Shown: positions 6,886 to 14,679, counted from the first letter of the stretch. The stretch is 15,966 nt of DNA from Actinomycetes bacterium (GCA_021816565.1 JAKAXN010000067.1:1-15966); one strand, 5' to 3'. Translations and numbers: made by a program. Notes: generated from the letters alone by a model not told the origin.

Positions 6886-7010
6886 CGCCTCCGGTTCGCG
6901 GGGGTCTCCCGCACCGCCCGTCCCGCAACAGAACCCAGGTCGGCCAGGAAGCCGGCGCGGCGGGCGCGCACCGCCGACGACGCCGGAATCGGCTCTGTCG
7001 CGGCCGTCAC
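6882..7010 (-). pseudogene. Displaced N-terminal fragment of the ABC permease (frameshift)
   Basis: Starting at GTG 7010, which overlaps the ATPase stop (GTGA), this frame reads VTAATEPIPASSAVRAR... GRAVRETPANRRR and ends at TGA 6884-6882. The start, overlap and basic amphipathic N-terminus are what a DrrB-type permease should have. Adding one C to the minus-strand run ACCCCCG changes ETPANRRR-stop into ETPREPEAVIPA, which continues smoothly into the permease. The break may be a sequencing or assembly error in a homopolymer, a real mutation, or a slippage site. Confidence 0.75.
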
Positions 7011-8017
7011 AGCTCGCTCCCGGCCAGCATCCGGTTCCCCGTCATCTCCAGGAAGACATCGTCGAGGGTGGGGGTGCGCAGCGTCAGCGCCTTGACCGTG
7101 ATCCCCTCCCGGGCCAGGGCCACGGCGATGGGGCTGACGGCCGCGGCCCCGTTGTCCACGCTGACCAGCACCTCTGTGCCGGCGACGGTCACCGCCGTCG
7201 ACCCCGGCAGAGCTTCGAGGGCCGCCACCGCCCGATCGGGCGGCCCGTCGACCTCGACCACCACGAGGTCGTCACCCATCGAACGCTTGAGCTCCTCCGG
7301 GCTGCCCTGGGCGACGATGCGCCCGGCGCTGATGATCCCGACCCGGTCGGCGAGCTGGTCGGCCTCCTCCAGGTACTGCGTGGTCAGGAGGATGGTCATG
7401 CCCAGCTCCGCGTTGAGGCGCCTGACCTCCTCCCACACCTTGACCCTGCTCGGCGGGTCGAGCCCCGTGGTCGGCTCGTCGAGAAAGAGAACCCGAGGGT
7501 TGTGCACCAGGGCGGCGGCCAGATCGAGACGGCGCTTCATCCCGCCCGAATACGTGCCGATGCGGTGATCGAGGGCGTCGCCGATGTCGACCAACTCGCT
7601 CAGTTCGCGAACCCGCCCGTCGATCTCGCTCCTGCGCAGCCCGTAGAGCCGTCCCTGCAGGCGCAGCAACTCACGGCCCGTCTGCTTGTCGTCCAGTGCC
7701 GCCTCCTGCAGCGCCACGCCGATGGACAGGCGCACGGCATCGGGCTCGTGCGCCACGTCGTGGCCGGCGACACGTGCCCGCCCTCCCGACGGCAACAACA
7801 AGGTGCACAGCATCCTCACCGTCGTCGACTTGCCGGCCCCGTTCGGCCCCAGGAACCCGTAGATCTCGCCCTCCGCGACCCGCAGGTCGACGCCGTCCAC
7901 GGCGACGAAGTCACCGAACCGGCGGACAAGGGCCTCGGCCGCAATCGCCTCCTCACCAGACACAGCCGCCACCCTACGGCCGGCGGCATCGAGAGTGTCC
8001 GAGACAACGGTCGGCAT
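7007..8017 (-). CDS. ABC exporter ATP-binding protein, DrrA-like
   Basis: A 336-residue ATPase. Walker A GPNGAGKST is at 57-65, the ABC signature YSGGMKRRLDLA at 156-167, Walker B VLFLDEPTTGLDP at 176-188, and the switch region TTQYLEEADQLADRV at 212-226. A C-terminal extension of about 90 residues with the LRTPTLDDVFLEMTG motif is typical of the daunorubicin-resistance (DrrA) subfamily. It powers export by the permease encoded immediately downstream (GTGA overlap at 7007-7010). ATG 8017 is chosen because the ATPase domain begins about 26 residues later and GGGGGCAGG lies just upstream; longer starts reach into the divergent promoter region. A TATAGC box on this strand near 8069-8064 could be its -10 element. 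The exported substrate cannot be read from the sequence. Confidence 0.92.
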   Translation of the reverse strand: MPTVVSDTLDAAGRRVAAVSGEEAIAAEALVRRFGDFVAVDGVDLRVAEGEIYGFLGPNGAGKSTTVRMLCTLLLPSGGRARVAGHDVAHEPDAVRLSIGVALQEAALDDKQTGRELLRLQGRLYGLRRSEIDGRVRELSELVDIGDALDHRIGTYSGGMKRRLDLAAALVHNPRVLFLDEPTTGLDPPSRVKVWEEVRRLNAELGMTILLTTQYLEEADQLADRVGIISAGRIVAQGSPEELKRSMGDDLVVVEVDGPPDRAVAALEALPGSTAVTVAGTEVLVSVDNGAAAVSPIAVALAREGITVKALTLRTPTLDDVFLEMTGNRMLAGSEL

Positions 8018-8101
8018 CGCCTGCCCCCGCCGGCTGGCAGCCGCTCGGATCCAAGCTGCTGGCGCTATATGGCACCTTGTCGGGATCGGATGATCTTTTC
8101 C

Positions 8102-8130
8102 TGAACCTTCCAACCCCCTGGGGACTCTCT
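8102..8130 (+). promoter_or_regulatory. Possible ECF-type promoter of the sigma/propeller operon
   Basis: TGAACCTT at 8102-8109 resembles the GAAC-type -35 element used by many ECF sigma factors; about 16 bases later ACTCTCTA could form the -10 region. It lies about 75 bases before the sigma gene start in the 187-base divergent region, so it could allow self-activation. This is a visual match only. Confidence 0.3.
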
Positions 8131-8204
8131 AGAAGCAGCATGAGGCACCACGGCAGGAGCTCTGACGGTCGAGCGGACCGGCGTCGCGGGACCCCCGAAG
8201 CCCG

Positions 8205-8702
8205 GTGAGGTCCGATGGCGACTTCGAGGACCTGTTCCGCAGGGAGTTCCCGCGCCTGTCCGGATACTGCACCGGCCTGGTCGGGGATCGGGAGCTGGGC
8301 TGCGATCTGGCCCAGGAGGCCCTGGCCCGGACCTGGGCCCGATGGGCGGTCGTGACCGACCCCCGGGCGTACTCGTACCTGGTGGCCACCAACCTGGCCC
8401 GCCGGCAGTGGAGGATCCGAACCAGGGAACATCACGCCCGGACCGTCCTGGCCGCTGGCACCGCTGAGCAGCCGGCCCCCGACGGGGCGGTCCGCGATCT
8501 GGTGGAACGCCTGCCGGACAGGCTGAGAGCGCCCGCACTGCTGCACTACTACGCCGACCTGCCGGTCGAGCAGGTGGCCCGGCTTCTCCACCGGCCCCAG
8601 GGAACGATCCGGCGCCGCCTGCACGAGGCCCGCCGGGCCCTGGCCGGCGACCTGGTGGAGGGAAAGGTGACGGCGGGCGGACAAGGAGGACCGCGGTCAT
8701 GA
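8205..8702 (+). CDS. ECF RNA polymerase sigma factor (SigE-like family)
   Basis: A 165-residue sigma factor with only regions 2 and 4. Residues about 7-75 are sigma2: FEDLFRREFPRLSGYCTGLVGD, then LAQEALARTWARW (DNA melting and core binding) and YSYLVATNLARRQWR. Residues about 97-150 are sigma4 with LPDRLRAPALLHYYADLPVEQVARLL followed by the helix-turn-helix end GTIRRRLHEARRAL. The pattern is closest to small actinobacterial SigE-family ECF factors, which often sit beside a membrane protein. GTG 8205 is the only suitable start and has no strong ribosome binding site. The stop overlaps the ATG of the propeller protein (ATGA 8699-8702), so the two are translationally coupled. No zinc anti-sigma gene accompanies it. 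Confidence 0.88.
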   Translation: MRSDGDFEDLFRREFPRLSGYCTGLVGDRELGCDLAQEALARTWARWAVVTDPRAYSYLVATNLARRQWRIRTREHHARTVLAAGTAEQPAPDGAVRDLVERLPDRLRAPALLHYYADLPVEQVARLLHRPQGTIRRRLHEARRALAGDLVEGKVTAGGQGGPRS

Positions 8703-10378
8703 CAGGTGAGTTGTTCCCCCCCATAGAGCCGTCCGGGGGCTCCGACCAGGACCACCGGCTCCGCCGGGCACTGGACCGGGTGGCCCAGCTGCGGCGCCGG
8801 CGCCGCCGGGTGGGGGCTGCGGTGGCCATGACGGTCGCCGCAGCGGTGGCCGTGCCCCTCGCCGTCAGCGGTCACGGCCGCACAGCAGGGATCGAGGTGG
8901 CGACCGGCAGCAGCACCACCAGCCCTCCTCCGCCGGCCCCCTCCGGGCCGGCGGTGACCGCCTTCCCCCACACCGGGCTGGTCGGGGGCCAGAGAGTCCG
9001 GGTCGACGTATCCGGATTCCCGGCCGGCGACACGATCCAGATCTCCGAGTGCGCCGGGCCGACCCCGCCGTCGCAGATGGCCGACTGTGTCCAGCCCGCC
9101 ACGTCCGCGGTCTACACGACCGGAGGCCGCCAGCGGTCCGTATCGTTCGTGGCCGTGCCCTCCCTCGGAGGGACCGGCGGAGCGGCCCCCACCGTGTGCC
9201 GGAACCAGTGCCTCCTCGTGGCCGTGGTGATCAAGACCCGGTCCGGGCCGCCTCCGGACCCGCCGCCGGGCGCGTCCACCCCGCTGTCGTTCGCGAGCGG
9301 CACCGGCGGCGGCCTGGGGGACGCATCCCTGACGGATCTGACGTGGGTGAGCGCGACCGACGGATGGGCCCTGGCCGCCCAGCCGTGCGATACCGGCACC
9401 TGCGCCCGACTGGCACACACCACCGACGGCGGATCCTCGTGGCACGCCATGGCCGACCCCCCGGCGTCGGTCGCCGACATCTATGCAGGCGGTGGGTGCC
9501 CGGCCGGCGGGCCCTGCGTCCGGTCGATCCGCTTCGCCACCCCGGAGATCGGATATCTCTTCGGACCCGGCCTGCTGATGACCACCGACGGCGGCCGCAC
9601 CTGGGCGCCCCAGCCCGGGCCGAAGGTGGAGGCGCTCACCGTCGACGGCGGCCGGGTGCTGCGGGTCGCCTACGACCACAGCGGCTGTCCCGGTCCCTGC
9701 CACCCGGTGCTGCAGCAGTCCCCGGTCGGCTCCGCCGCCTGGAGCACCGTGGTCGGATCCCTGGCCTACCCGGGGCGCAGCTCCTCCGCCCAGATCGCCG
9801 TGTCCGGCTCGTCGGCCGTCGTCGCCATGTACGGCAGCCAGGCCGGCCCGGTCAGCGCCCGGGCCGTCGTGTACCGCTCGACCGACTCGGGCGCCACCTG
9901 GACCAGGCGGAGCGACCCGTGCCCGACGGGCTCCGGGCCGGGCAGCGAGATCGACCTGGTGGACCTGGCGTCGGGGCCCGACGGACTGCTCGCCGGGCTG
10001 TGCCGGAACCACGGGCAGGGTGCCGACGAGTTCGTGATCACCTCGAGCGACGGCGGGGGCAGCTGGACGCGCTCGGCCTCCCTACCCCACTCGTCGGGAT
10101 CGCTCGGCCTGGTCGCCGTCCCCGGCCCCTCCACCCTGGTGGTGTCGACCGGCGGCACCGGTGGAAGTGGCTCCTACACCGCCAGACTGCTGGTGTCCAC
10201 CGACGGAGGCGGGCACTGGAGCACCGCAGCGACCGATCCCCAGCAACTCACCCAGACCGGGACCCCCGGGTGGCTGGGGTTCGAGACCCCGGAGGTGGGC
10301 CGCTGGGTCGGCGATCCCCACGGCATCTGGAACACCTCCGACGGCGGGCGGCACTGGAGGTACCGGCCCTTCCCGTGA
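8699..10378 (+). CDS. Membrane-anchored protein with neocarzinostatin-like and Asp-box (BNR) repeats
   Basis: A 559-residue protein. Residues 1-37 are charged and end in LRRRRRRVG; residues 39-57 form one membrane helix, and the rest should be outside the cell. After a Pro/Ser-rich stretch, residues about 84-200 resemble the neocarzinostatin family: VTAFPHTGLVGGQRVRVDVSGFP, then ISECAG at 115-120, with paired cysteines (117/130 and 167/171). Six Asp-box motifs (S/T-x-D-x-G-x-x-W) end at Trp248, 302, 401, 456, 507 and 553, suggesting a six-bladed beta-propeller. Coupling to the ECF sigma gene suggests that the short cytoplasmic N-terminus acts like an anti-sigma region and the propeller as sensor, but no anti-sigma motif is visible. 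It may also simply be a regulated surface protein. Function otherwise unknown. Confidence 0.8.
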   Translation: MTGELFPPIEPSGGSDQDHRLRRALDRVAQLRRRRRRVGAAVAMTVAAAVAVPLAVSGHGRTAGIEVATGSSTTSPPPPAPSGPAVTAFPHTGLVGGQRVRVDVSGFPAGDTIQISECAGPTPPSQMADCVQPATSAVYTTGGRQRSVSFVAVPSLGGTGGAAPTVCRNQCLLVAVVIKTRSGPPPDPPPGASTPLSFASGTGGGLGDASLTDLTWVSATDGWALAAQPCDTGTCARLAHTTDGGSSWHAMADPPASVADIYAGGGCPAGGPCVRSIRFATPEIGYLFGPGLLMTTDGGRTWAPQPGPKVEALTVDGGRVLRVAYDHSGCPGPCHPVLQQSPVGSAAWSTVVGSLAYPGRSSSAQIAVSGSSAVVAMYGSQAGPVSARAVVYRSTDSGATWTRRSDPCPTGSGPGSEIDLVDLASGPDGLLAGLCRNHGQGADEFVITSSDGGGSWTRSASLPHSSGSLGLVAVPGPSTLVVSTGGTGGSGSYTARLLVSTDGGGHWSTAATDPQQLTQTGTPGWLGFETPEVGRWVGDPHGIWNTSDGGRHWRYRPFP

Positions 10379-10437
10379 CCGCCCCGACCGGAACCCGGGA
10401 GACGATCGGACCGACCGGGCCGGACAGAACGTATGCC

Positions 10438-11733
10438 TCACCCCTGCGTCACGGTGGTGGCGCTCGTCGCCTGCAACATCGCGTTGGCGAAGACGACAGC
10501 GTGGGAGTTGTCCAGGTCGACACACGACAGGGACACCGTCTGCGCAGACTGACCGGTCACCACCTCCTGGGCAGAGAGGGTGTACTCGGCTCCGGCGGTC
10601 TCGGTGGCCTCTCCCTGGGCAATGACGTTGCCCAGAATCCCAGGCGCCGCTATCGAGCAGTCGGGGAGAGCCGACGACGACCCATTGTTGACCGCCAGCA
10701 ACGACGCAGTGACCCTCCAGTTGCCGGCGGGGAGGTTCAGCGTCACGACCGTCACCGGCGTGAAGCCGCTCGACGTCGCCGTACCGGACTGCTCGTTCCA
10801 GACCAGGTCCGACGGCCCGGTGGCCCCCTGGGGTCCCTGCGCTCCGGTCGCACCCTGCGGCCCGGTCGAACCCTGCAGCCCCGTCGCACCCTGCGGCCCG
10901 GTAAGACCCTGAGGTCCCGTCGCACCCTGCGGCCCAGTAAGACCCTGAGGTCCCGTCGCACCCTGCGGCCCGGTGAGACCCTGCGGCCCCGTCGCACCCT
11001 GCGGCCCGGTAAGACCCTGAGGTCCCGTCGCACCCTGCGGTCCAGCAGGACCCTGAGGCCCGGTCGACCCCTGCGGCCCCGTCGAACCCTGAGGCCCGGT
11101 GAGACCCTGTGGCCCGGTGAGACCCTGTGGCCCGGTGAGACCCTGCGGCCCAGTAGGCCCCTGCGGTCCGGTAAGACCCTGAGTTCCTGCAGCCCCCTTC
11201 TGTCCCTGTGGTCCTAGGCCGCCGGTCGCGCCCGGCAGGTACGGCGGCACCACGGTCCCGCCGACGACCGGCGCGGCGGGTCGGACGTGATCCCCGGGGA
11301 GCGATCCGTAGTAACTGGCGTCACCGAAGGAGAACACCCCTCCATCGGATCCGATCAGCCAATAGCCGTGACCGGTGGGGGTGGCCACGATGCTCACGAT
11401 GTCGTTCACGTGCACTCCGTCGCCGGGCAGCGAGCCGTAGAAGGGCGCCCCTCCGAAGCTGAACACCCCGCCGTCATCCGACACGAGCCAGTACCCCCCG
11501 CCCCCAGGGACGTTCGCCCTCGCCCGGATGGGCTGGGCCGAGGCGGGAGAGGGCGACGCGAAGCCCGGTACACCCACCGCTATCGCACCTGCGGCAGCCC
11601 CGGCCCCCAGAACCTGGCCGATTCGGCGGCGAGCGGCCCTGGATGCAAACCGGTTGCGTCCCGGAGAAGGGGGGTCCCCGCAGCCGCTTCTGGCCTGGGA
11701 GCGACCATGGCGGGGGTTGGCAGATGCCGGCAT
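10438..11733 (-). CDS. Secreted collagen-like protein with GYWL repeats
   Basis: A 431-residue exported protein. The N-terminus is long and basic, with RRR at 35-37, a hydrophobic stretch at about 39-58 and a likely cleavage site after ASA near residue 66; the twin arginine may mean Tat export. Two repeats of the GYWL...DGGVFSFG...YGS type begin at residues 80 and 123 (period 43). Residues 168-308 are 47 unbroken Gly-X-Y triplets dominated by GPQ, GLT and GAT, a collagen-like triple-helix rod. Residues 309-431 form a probable beta-rich globular head ([14 protein letters not shown]...), comparable in position to trimerising heads of other bacterial collagens. ATG 11733 is preceded by AAAGGAA about ten bases upstream. 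It converges on the propeller gene with 59 bases between stops. Confidence 0.88.
   Translation of the reverse strand: MPASANPRHGRSQARSGCGDPPSPGRNRFASRAARRRIGQVLGAGAAAGAIAVGVPGFASPSPASAQPIRARANVPGGGGYWLVSDDGGVFSFGGAPFYGSLPGDGVHVNDIVSIVATPTGHGYWLIGSDGGVFSFGDASYYGSLPGDHVRPAAPVVGGTVVPPYLPGATGGLGPQGQKGAAGTQGLTGPQGPTGPQGLTGPQGLTGPQGLTGPQGSTGPQGSTGPQGPAGPQGATGPQGLTGPQGATGPQGLTGPQGATGPQGLTGPQGATGPQGLTGPQGATGLQGSTGPQGATGAQGPQGATGPSDLVWNEQSGTATSSGFTPVTVVTLNLPAGNWRVTASLLAVNNGSSSALPDCSIAAPGILGNVIAQGEATETAGAEYTLSAQEVVTGQSAQTVSLSCVDLDNSHAVVFANAMLQATSATTVTQG
10810..11232 (-). repeat. Collagen-like tandem repeat (9/18/36-nt units)
   Basis: 423 bases encode 47 Gly-X-Y triplets. Most follow an 18-base unit coding GPQGLT or GPQGAT, and in the centre these alternate as a 36-base unit. 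Near-identical DNA units such as CCCTGCGGCCCGGTAAGA recur, so the tract could change length by slippage or recombination. The repeats also keep other frames open by chance. Confidence 0.9.
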
Positions 11734-11860
11734 GTACGACGTTCCTTTCGTCCGGGTTGAGCAGCGCGCTGTCGTGCGGCCCGGGGAACAGTGGGCTCGG
11801 CCGGGTGATTCGTTACACCGAAGGGCGCGCGTTAAGTTGACGACCGTCGAAGGAGGGCCG

Positions 11861-12403
11861 GTGATCGCCTACAAGTTCTTGAGGGACCGCTGCTCGGCAT
11901 TCACAGGTACTTCCTGGCCCGCCCCGGAGGGCGGCCGCCCCGGCGAATGGCTAGAGGTGCCCGGCGAGCTGGGACTGTGCGCCAACGGTCTGCACGCGTG
12001 CCGCCCTTATCAGCTGCCACCCTGGATGAGCGGCGAACTCTGGGCGGTGGAGTTGGACGGAGAGATCCTCGACACGCCGCCGGCCGTGATCGCCCGTCGC
12101 GGCCGCCTGCTGGGGGCGGTGAGCGGATGGAATGCCGAGAACCGCCGAACCTTCGCCGCCGACTGCGCGGCTCGGGCGGCCCGCACCGCAGGCGACGACC
12201 CGTCTCTCACCGAGGTCGCCGCCCTCATCAACCGTTTCGTGGACTCCGGGTCGGCCGCACCCGCCGGCTACTGGGCCGCAGTAGTGGCCGGCCAGGCCGC
12301 TTCCGGAGTCCGGCGGGGAGACCAATACGACCAGGCGTTCGCAGCAGAGCGGTCGATACAGGCGGACTGGCTGACAGAACAGCTGTCTCTCCAGGCGAGC
12401 TAA
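11861..12403 (+). CDS. Uncharacterised 180-residue protein
   Basis: I do not recognise a characterised family. The protein begins [16 protein letters not shown] and carries [11 protein letters not shown] at 39-49 followed by [18 protein letters not shown] at 52-69. This CxNGLHAC...LWxVELDG pattern recalls a small domain seen at the N-terminus of some phage and actinobacterial proteins of unknown role, but the resemblance is from memory. The second half is helical and alanine-rich ([24 protein letters not shown]) and has no signal peptide or membrane helix. Cys40, His45 and Cys47 could bind metal. GTG 11861 is chosen because AGGAGG lies at 11851-11856; the same frame stays open upstream but runs antisense to the collagen gene. 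Its stop overlaps that of the anti-sigma gene on the other strand by four bases. Confidence 0.75.
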   Translation: MIAYKFLRDRCSAFTGTSWPAPEGGRPGEWLEVPGELGLCANGLHACRPYQLPPWMSGELWAVELDGEILDTPPAVIARRGRLLGAVSGWNAENRRTFAADCAARAARTAGDDPSLTEVAALINRFVDSGSAAPAGYWAAVVAGQAASGVRRGDQYDQAFAAERSIQADWLTEQLSLQAS

Positions 12404-12669
12404 CCGCTGGGCCGGCCGCCTTCGGGGAAAGCGGAACGGAACGCCGCCAGGAGGCGGCCCATCACCGGGTCCGGCACCTCGGCGTCCGCCAGACCGATCT
12501 CGGCGGATGCGGCCACGGCGGTGCGGTACTGGACCATGTAGTCCACACACGGCTCGCAGAAGGCCAGGTGCCACTCGAAGACGACCCGCCGTTCGGTGTC
12601 GAGGGCACCCTCGAGGTAGTCGGTCACCAACTCGACGAACTCTTCGCAGGGCAGGTCTTCATAGCTCAC
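12400..12669 (-). CDS. Zinc-binding anti-sigma factor (ZAS/zf-HC2 type)
   Basis: An 89-residue soluble protein with the zinc anti-sigma motif HLAFCEPC at residues 34-41 (His34, Cys38, Cys41), with Cys8 as the likely fourth ligand. The sequence FVELVTDYLEGALD before it is typical of anti-sigma N-termini. There is no membrane segment, so it acts in the cytoplasm, where such proteins bind and silence the cognate ECF sigma factor, often releasing it on thiol oxidation. GTG 12669 has AAGGAG with a seven-base spacer and overlaps the sigma stop (GTGA 12666-12669), so sigma and anti-sigma are coupled. Longer in-frame starts lie within the sigma gene and are rejected. Confidence 0.87.
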   Translation of the reverse strand: MSYEDLPCEEFVELVTDYLEGALDTERRVVFEWHLAFCEPCVDYMVQYRTAVAASAEIGLADAEVPDPVMGRLLAAFRSAFPEGGRPSG

Positions 12670-13343
12670 GCCGGAACTCCTTCCCCGAAATGAGCCTCGA
12701 GCACCGCGCGCAGCTTGGAACGTCCCCGATGCAGCAGGACCCGCTGGTTTCCCTCGCTCAGACCCAGGATCTTGCACGCCTCAGCAGCAGAGCAGCCCTC
12801 GATGTCCCGCAGGATGACGACCTGGGCCTGCGCCACCGGGAGATCCCTCAGCGCCTCCCCGACCACCTGGCGGGTCTCGTTGGCCAGAGCCTGGGGTTCA
12901 GGAGCGGTCCACCACTGGAGGGGCTGGCTGATCCAGTAGCCGGCGAAGGCATCGTCTCTCGGACGGAACCTGCCCGGGTCGACGGTGGGTCCGGACTCCG
13001 AGCCGTCGGCCCCGAGCGAGGAGAACGGCCGGCTGCGCAACTCCGAAACGCCCCGGGACCGAGCCGTGTTGATCAGTATCCGGAAGATCCAGGTGCGCAG
13101 TGAACTCCGCCCCTCGAAGCCTTCCAGCCCCCGGATCACCGCGATCCAGGTCTCCTGGACGACCTCCTCGGCTACCGCGTCGGACGGGACGAACGATCTG
13201 GCGAAGCGAGCGAGAGACCGGTGGTAGCGGCGAACCAACCCGGCGAAGGCTACTTCATCGCCGCCCCTGAGCTGCGAGATCAGCTCTTCGTCTGACACGT
13301 CCGCTGCCGTGTCACGCCCCTGCACAGCGGCTGAAGATACCAC
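12666..13343 (-). CDS. ECF RNA polymerase sigma factor (RpoE-like)
   Basis: A 225-residue ECF sigma factor. Residues about 30-98 are sigma2: VAFAGLVRRYHRSLARFARSF, AEEVVQETWIAVIRGL and LRTWIFRILINTARSR. An unusually long linker (about 100-156, with SQPLQWWTAPEPQ) precedes sigma4 at 157-215: LRDLPVAQAQVVILRDIEG, SAAEACKILGLSEGNQRVLLHRGRSKLR. This matches the large RpoE-type group whose members are paired with zinc anti-sigma factors, as here. GTG 13343 is favoured, with AGGAA seven bases or fewer upstream; GTG codons further in are possible. The frame continues upstream into the divergent glycosyltransferase gene, which is not credible as coding. Its targets are unknown; neighbouring envelope genes are candidates. 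Confidence 0.9.
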   Translation of the reverse strand: MVSSAAVQGRDTAADVSDEELISQLRGGDEVAFAGLVRRYHRSLARFARSFVPSDAVAEEVVQETWIAVIRGLEGFEGRSSLRTWIFRILINTARSRGVSELRSRPFSSLGADGSESGPTVDPGRFRPRDDAFAGYWISQPLQWWTAPEPQALANETRQVVGEALRDLPVAQAQVVILRDIEGCSAAEACKILGLSEGNQRVLLHRGRSKLRAVLEAHFGEGVPA

Positions 13344-13440
13344 CCGATTCCTGTAACAAGGGGGCGAGGCTGCAGAGCCCGCAGGATCGGATCCCAGGGG
13401 GGGCCCGAGCCCCTGGCGGGGTCGATGCCAGACTGACCCC

Positions 13441-14679
13441 GTGCTGTTCACCGTCTTCACGCCCAGCCACCGGCCCCGCCATCTGGACGATTGTTACGCC
13501 AGCCTCGCCGCACAGACCTGCGCCGACTGGGAGTGGATCGTCCTGCTCAACGGCGCTGCCGGCGACTGGCGGCCCCCGGTGCCCGACGAGCGGGTCCGGG
13601 TGGTACGGGACGGCACGGTCCGGGGGGTGGGGGCGGCGAAACGGGCTGCCTGCGCCCCGGCCCGGGGGGACATCCTCGTCGAACTGGACCACGACGACCT
13701 GCTGGCCCCGACCTGCCTGGAGGCTGTCGCCAGGAGCTTCGCTGATCACCCCGAGACGGTGTTCGTCTCATCCGACTGGGCCCAGATCGGCGAGGACGGC
13801 GCCCGCAACGACGACCGCTTCGACGAGTCGATGGGCTGGACCTACGACGAGGTGACCGTCGCCGACCGGCAGGTGCTGCGCTGCCGCGGTCTCCTACCCA
13901 GCCCGCACAACCTCGGGTACATCTGGTACGCGCCGAACCACGTGCGGTCGTTCCGGCGGCAGGCCTACGAGGCCGTGGGCGGGTTCGACGCCGGGATGGG
14001 CGTGCTCGACGACCAGGACCTGATGATCCGTCTCTACATGCTCGGACAGTTCCGCCACCTCCACGAATGCCTGTACCTCCAGCGGGTACACCCGTCGAAC
14101 ACCCAGGCCGAGCCGACGACCAACGCACTGATCCAATCGGAGACGGTGGCGCTCTACCAGCGCCACATCGTGGACCTGGCACAGGCGTGGGCCGGACGCG
14201 AGGGTCTGGGCGAGGTCACCCTCCGGATCGCCGGCGTTCTGGAGTCCGTCGAGCCCCGCGGCGAGGTGATCGAGATCGACCCCTACTCCCCCCGTCTCCC
14301 GGCCGACACCGCCACCCTCGGGGTGATCCATGCACCGAACGTCATCCAGCACCTGGAGGACCGGGGTACGTTCTTCAACGAGTGCCACCGGACTCTGGCC
14401 CACGCCGGGCTGCTCCTGACCGACACCCCGAGCACCGACGGGCGGGGCGCCTTCCAGGACCCGCGCCACCGCTCGTTCTGGAACGAGAACAGCTTCTGGT
14501 ATCTCACCCAGGCCCCGCTCCGGCCCGCCGTCGCCGGCCTCACCGCGAGGTTCCAGGTGAGCCACCTGCGCACCTGGTACCCGAGCACCTGGCACGAACA
14601 GACGGACATCGCGTACGTGCAGGCCAACCTGCTGGCCGTGAAGGAGGGCCCCCGCCAAGGCGGCCCGCTGCTGTGCTGA
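13441..14679 (+). CDS. Family 2 glycosyltransferase with a partial methyltransferase-like C-terminus
   Basis: 412 residues. Residues 1 to about 250 are a GT-A glycosyltransferase: FTVFTPSHRPRHLDDCYASL (start of the nucleotide-sugar fold), ELDHDDLL at 81-88 as the metal-binding DxD region, and VGGFDAGMGVLDDQDLMIRL at 179-198 holding the catalytic acidic motif. Residues about 258-405 match only the second half of a class I methyltransferase: LGVIHAPNVIQHLED at 293-307, ECHRTLAHAGLLLTDTPS at 314-331 and GAFQDPRHRSFWNENSFWYLT at 336-356. The glycine-rich SAM-binding motif that should come first is absent, so methylation is doubtful. No signal or membrane segment. GTG 13441 has no clear ribosome binding site and may be read from a leaderless or very short transcript. 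Likely role: envelope glycan or glycoprotein synthesis. Confidence 0.85.
   Translation: MLFTVFTPSHRPRHLDDCYASLAAQTCADWEWIVLLNGAAGDWRPPVPDERVRVVRDGTVRGVGAAKRAACAPARGDILVELDHDDLLAPTCLEAVARSFADHPETVFVSSDWAQIGEDGARNDDRFDESMGWTYDEVTVADRQVLRCRGLLPSPHNLGYIWYAPNHVRSFRRQAYEAVGGFDAGMGVLDDQDLMIRLYMLGQFRHLHECLYLQRVHPSNTQAEPTTNALIQSETVALYQRHIVDLAQAWAGREGLGEVTLRIAGVLESVEPRGEVIEIDPYSPRLPADTATLGVIHAPNVIQHLEDRGTFFNECHRTLAHAGLLLTDTPSTDGRGAFQDPRHRSFWNENSFWYLTQAPLRPAVAGLTARFQVSHLRTWYPSTWHEQTDIAYVQANLLAVKEGPRQGGPLLC

Noticed and set aside
6882..6904. Programmed frameshift signal in the permease gene
   Set aside because: Only a short G-run is present, with no typical slippery heptamer followed by a strong pseudoknot; a simple indel or error is the more likely cause.
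8549..10012. Minus-strand open frame of 487 codons
   Set aside because: It is antisense to the sigma/propeller genes, is rich in Gly/Arg/Pro and shows no domain; the + strand genes have clear motifs.
9049..11217. Long + strand open frame of 722 codons
   Set aside because: It is out of frame with the propeller gene and antisense to the collagen gene; its Arg/Pro/Gly-rich product with repeated TLRPG units is a by-product of GC bias and the repeat tract.
10810..11232. CRISPR-like regular repeats
   Set aside because: The periodicity is 9/18/36 bases without unique spacers and encodes Gly-X-Y triplets, so it is a coding tandem repeat.
11528..11860. Upstream extension of the 180-residue unknown protein
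   Set aside because: It is antisense to the collagen protein's signal region, while GTG 11861 has AGGAGG just upstream.
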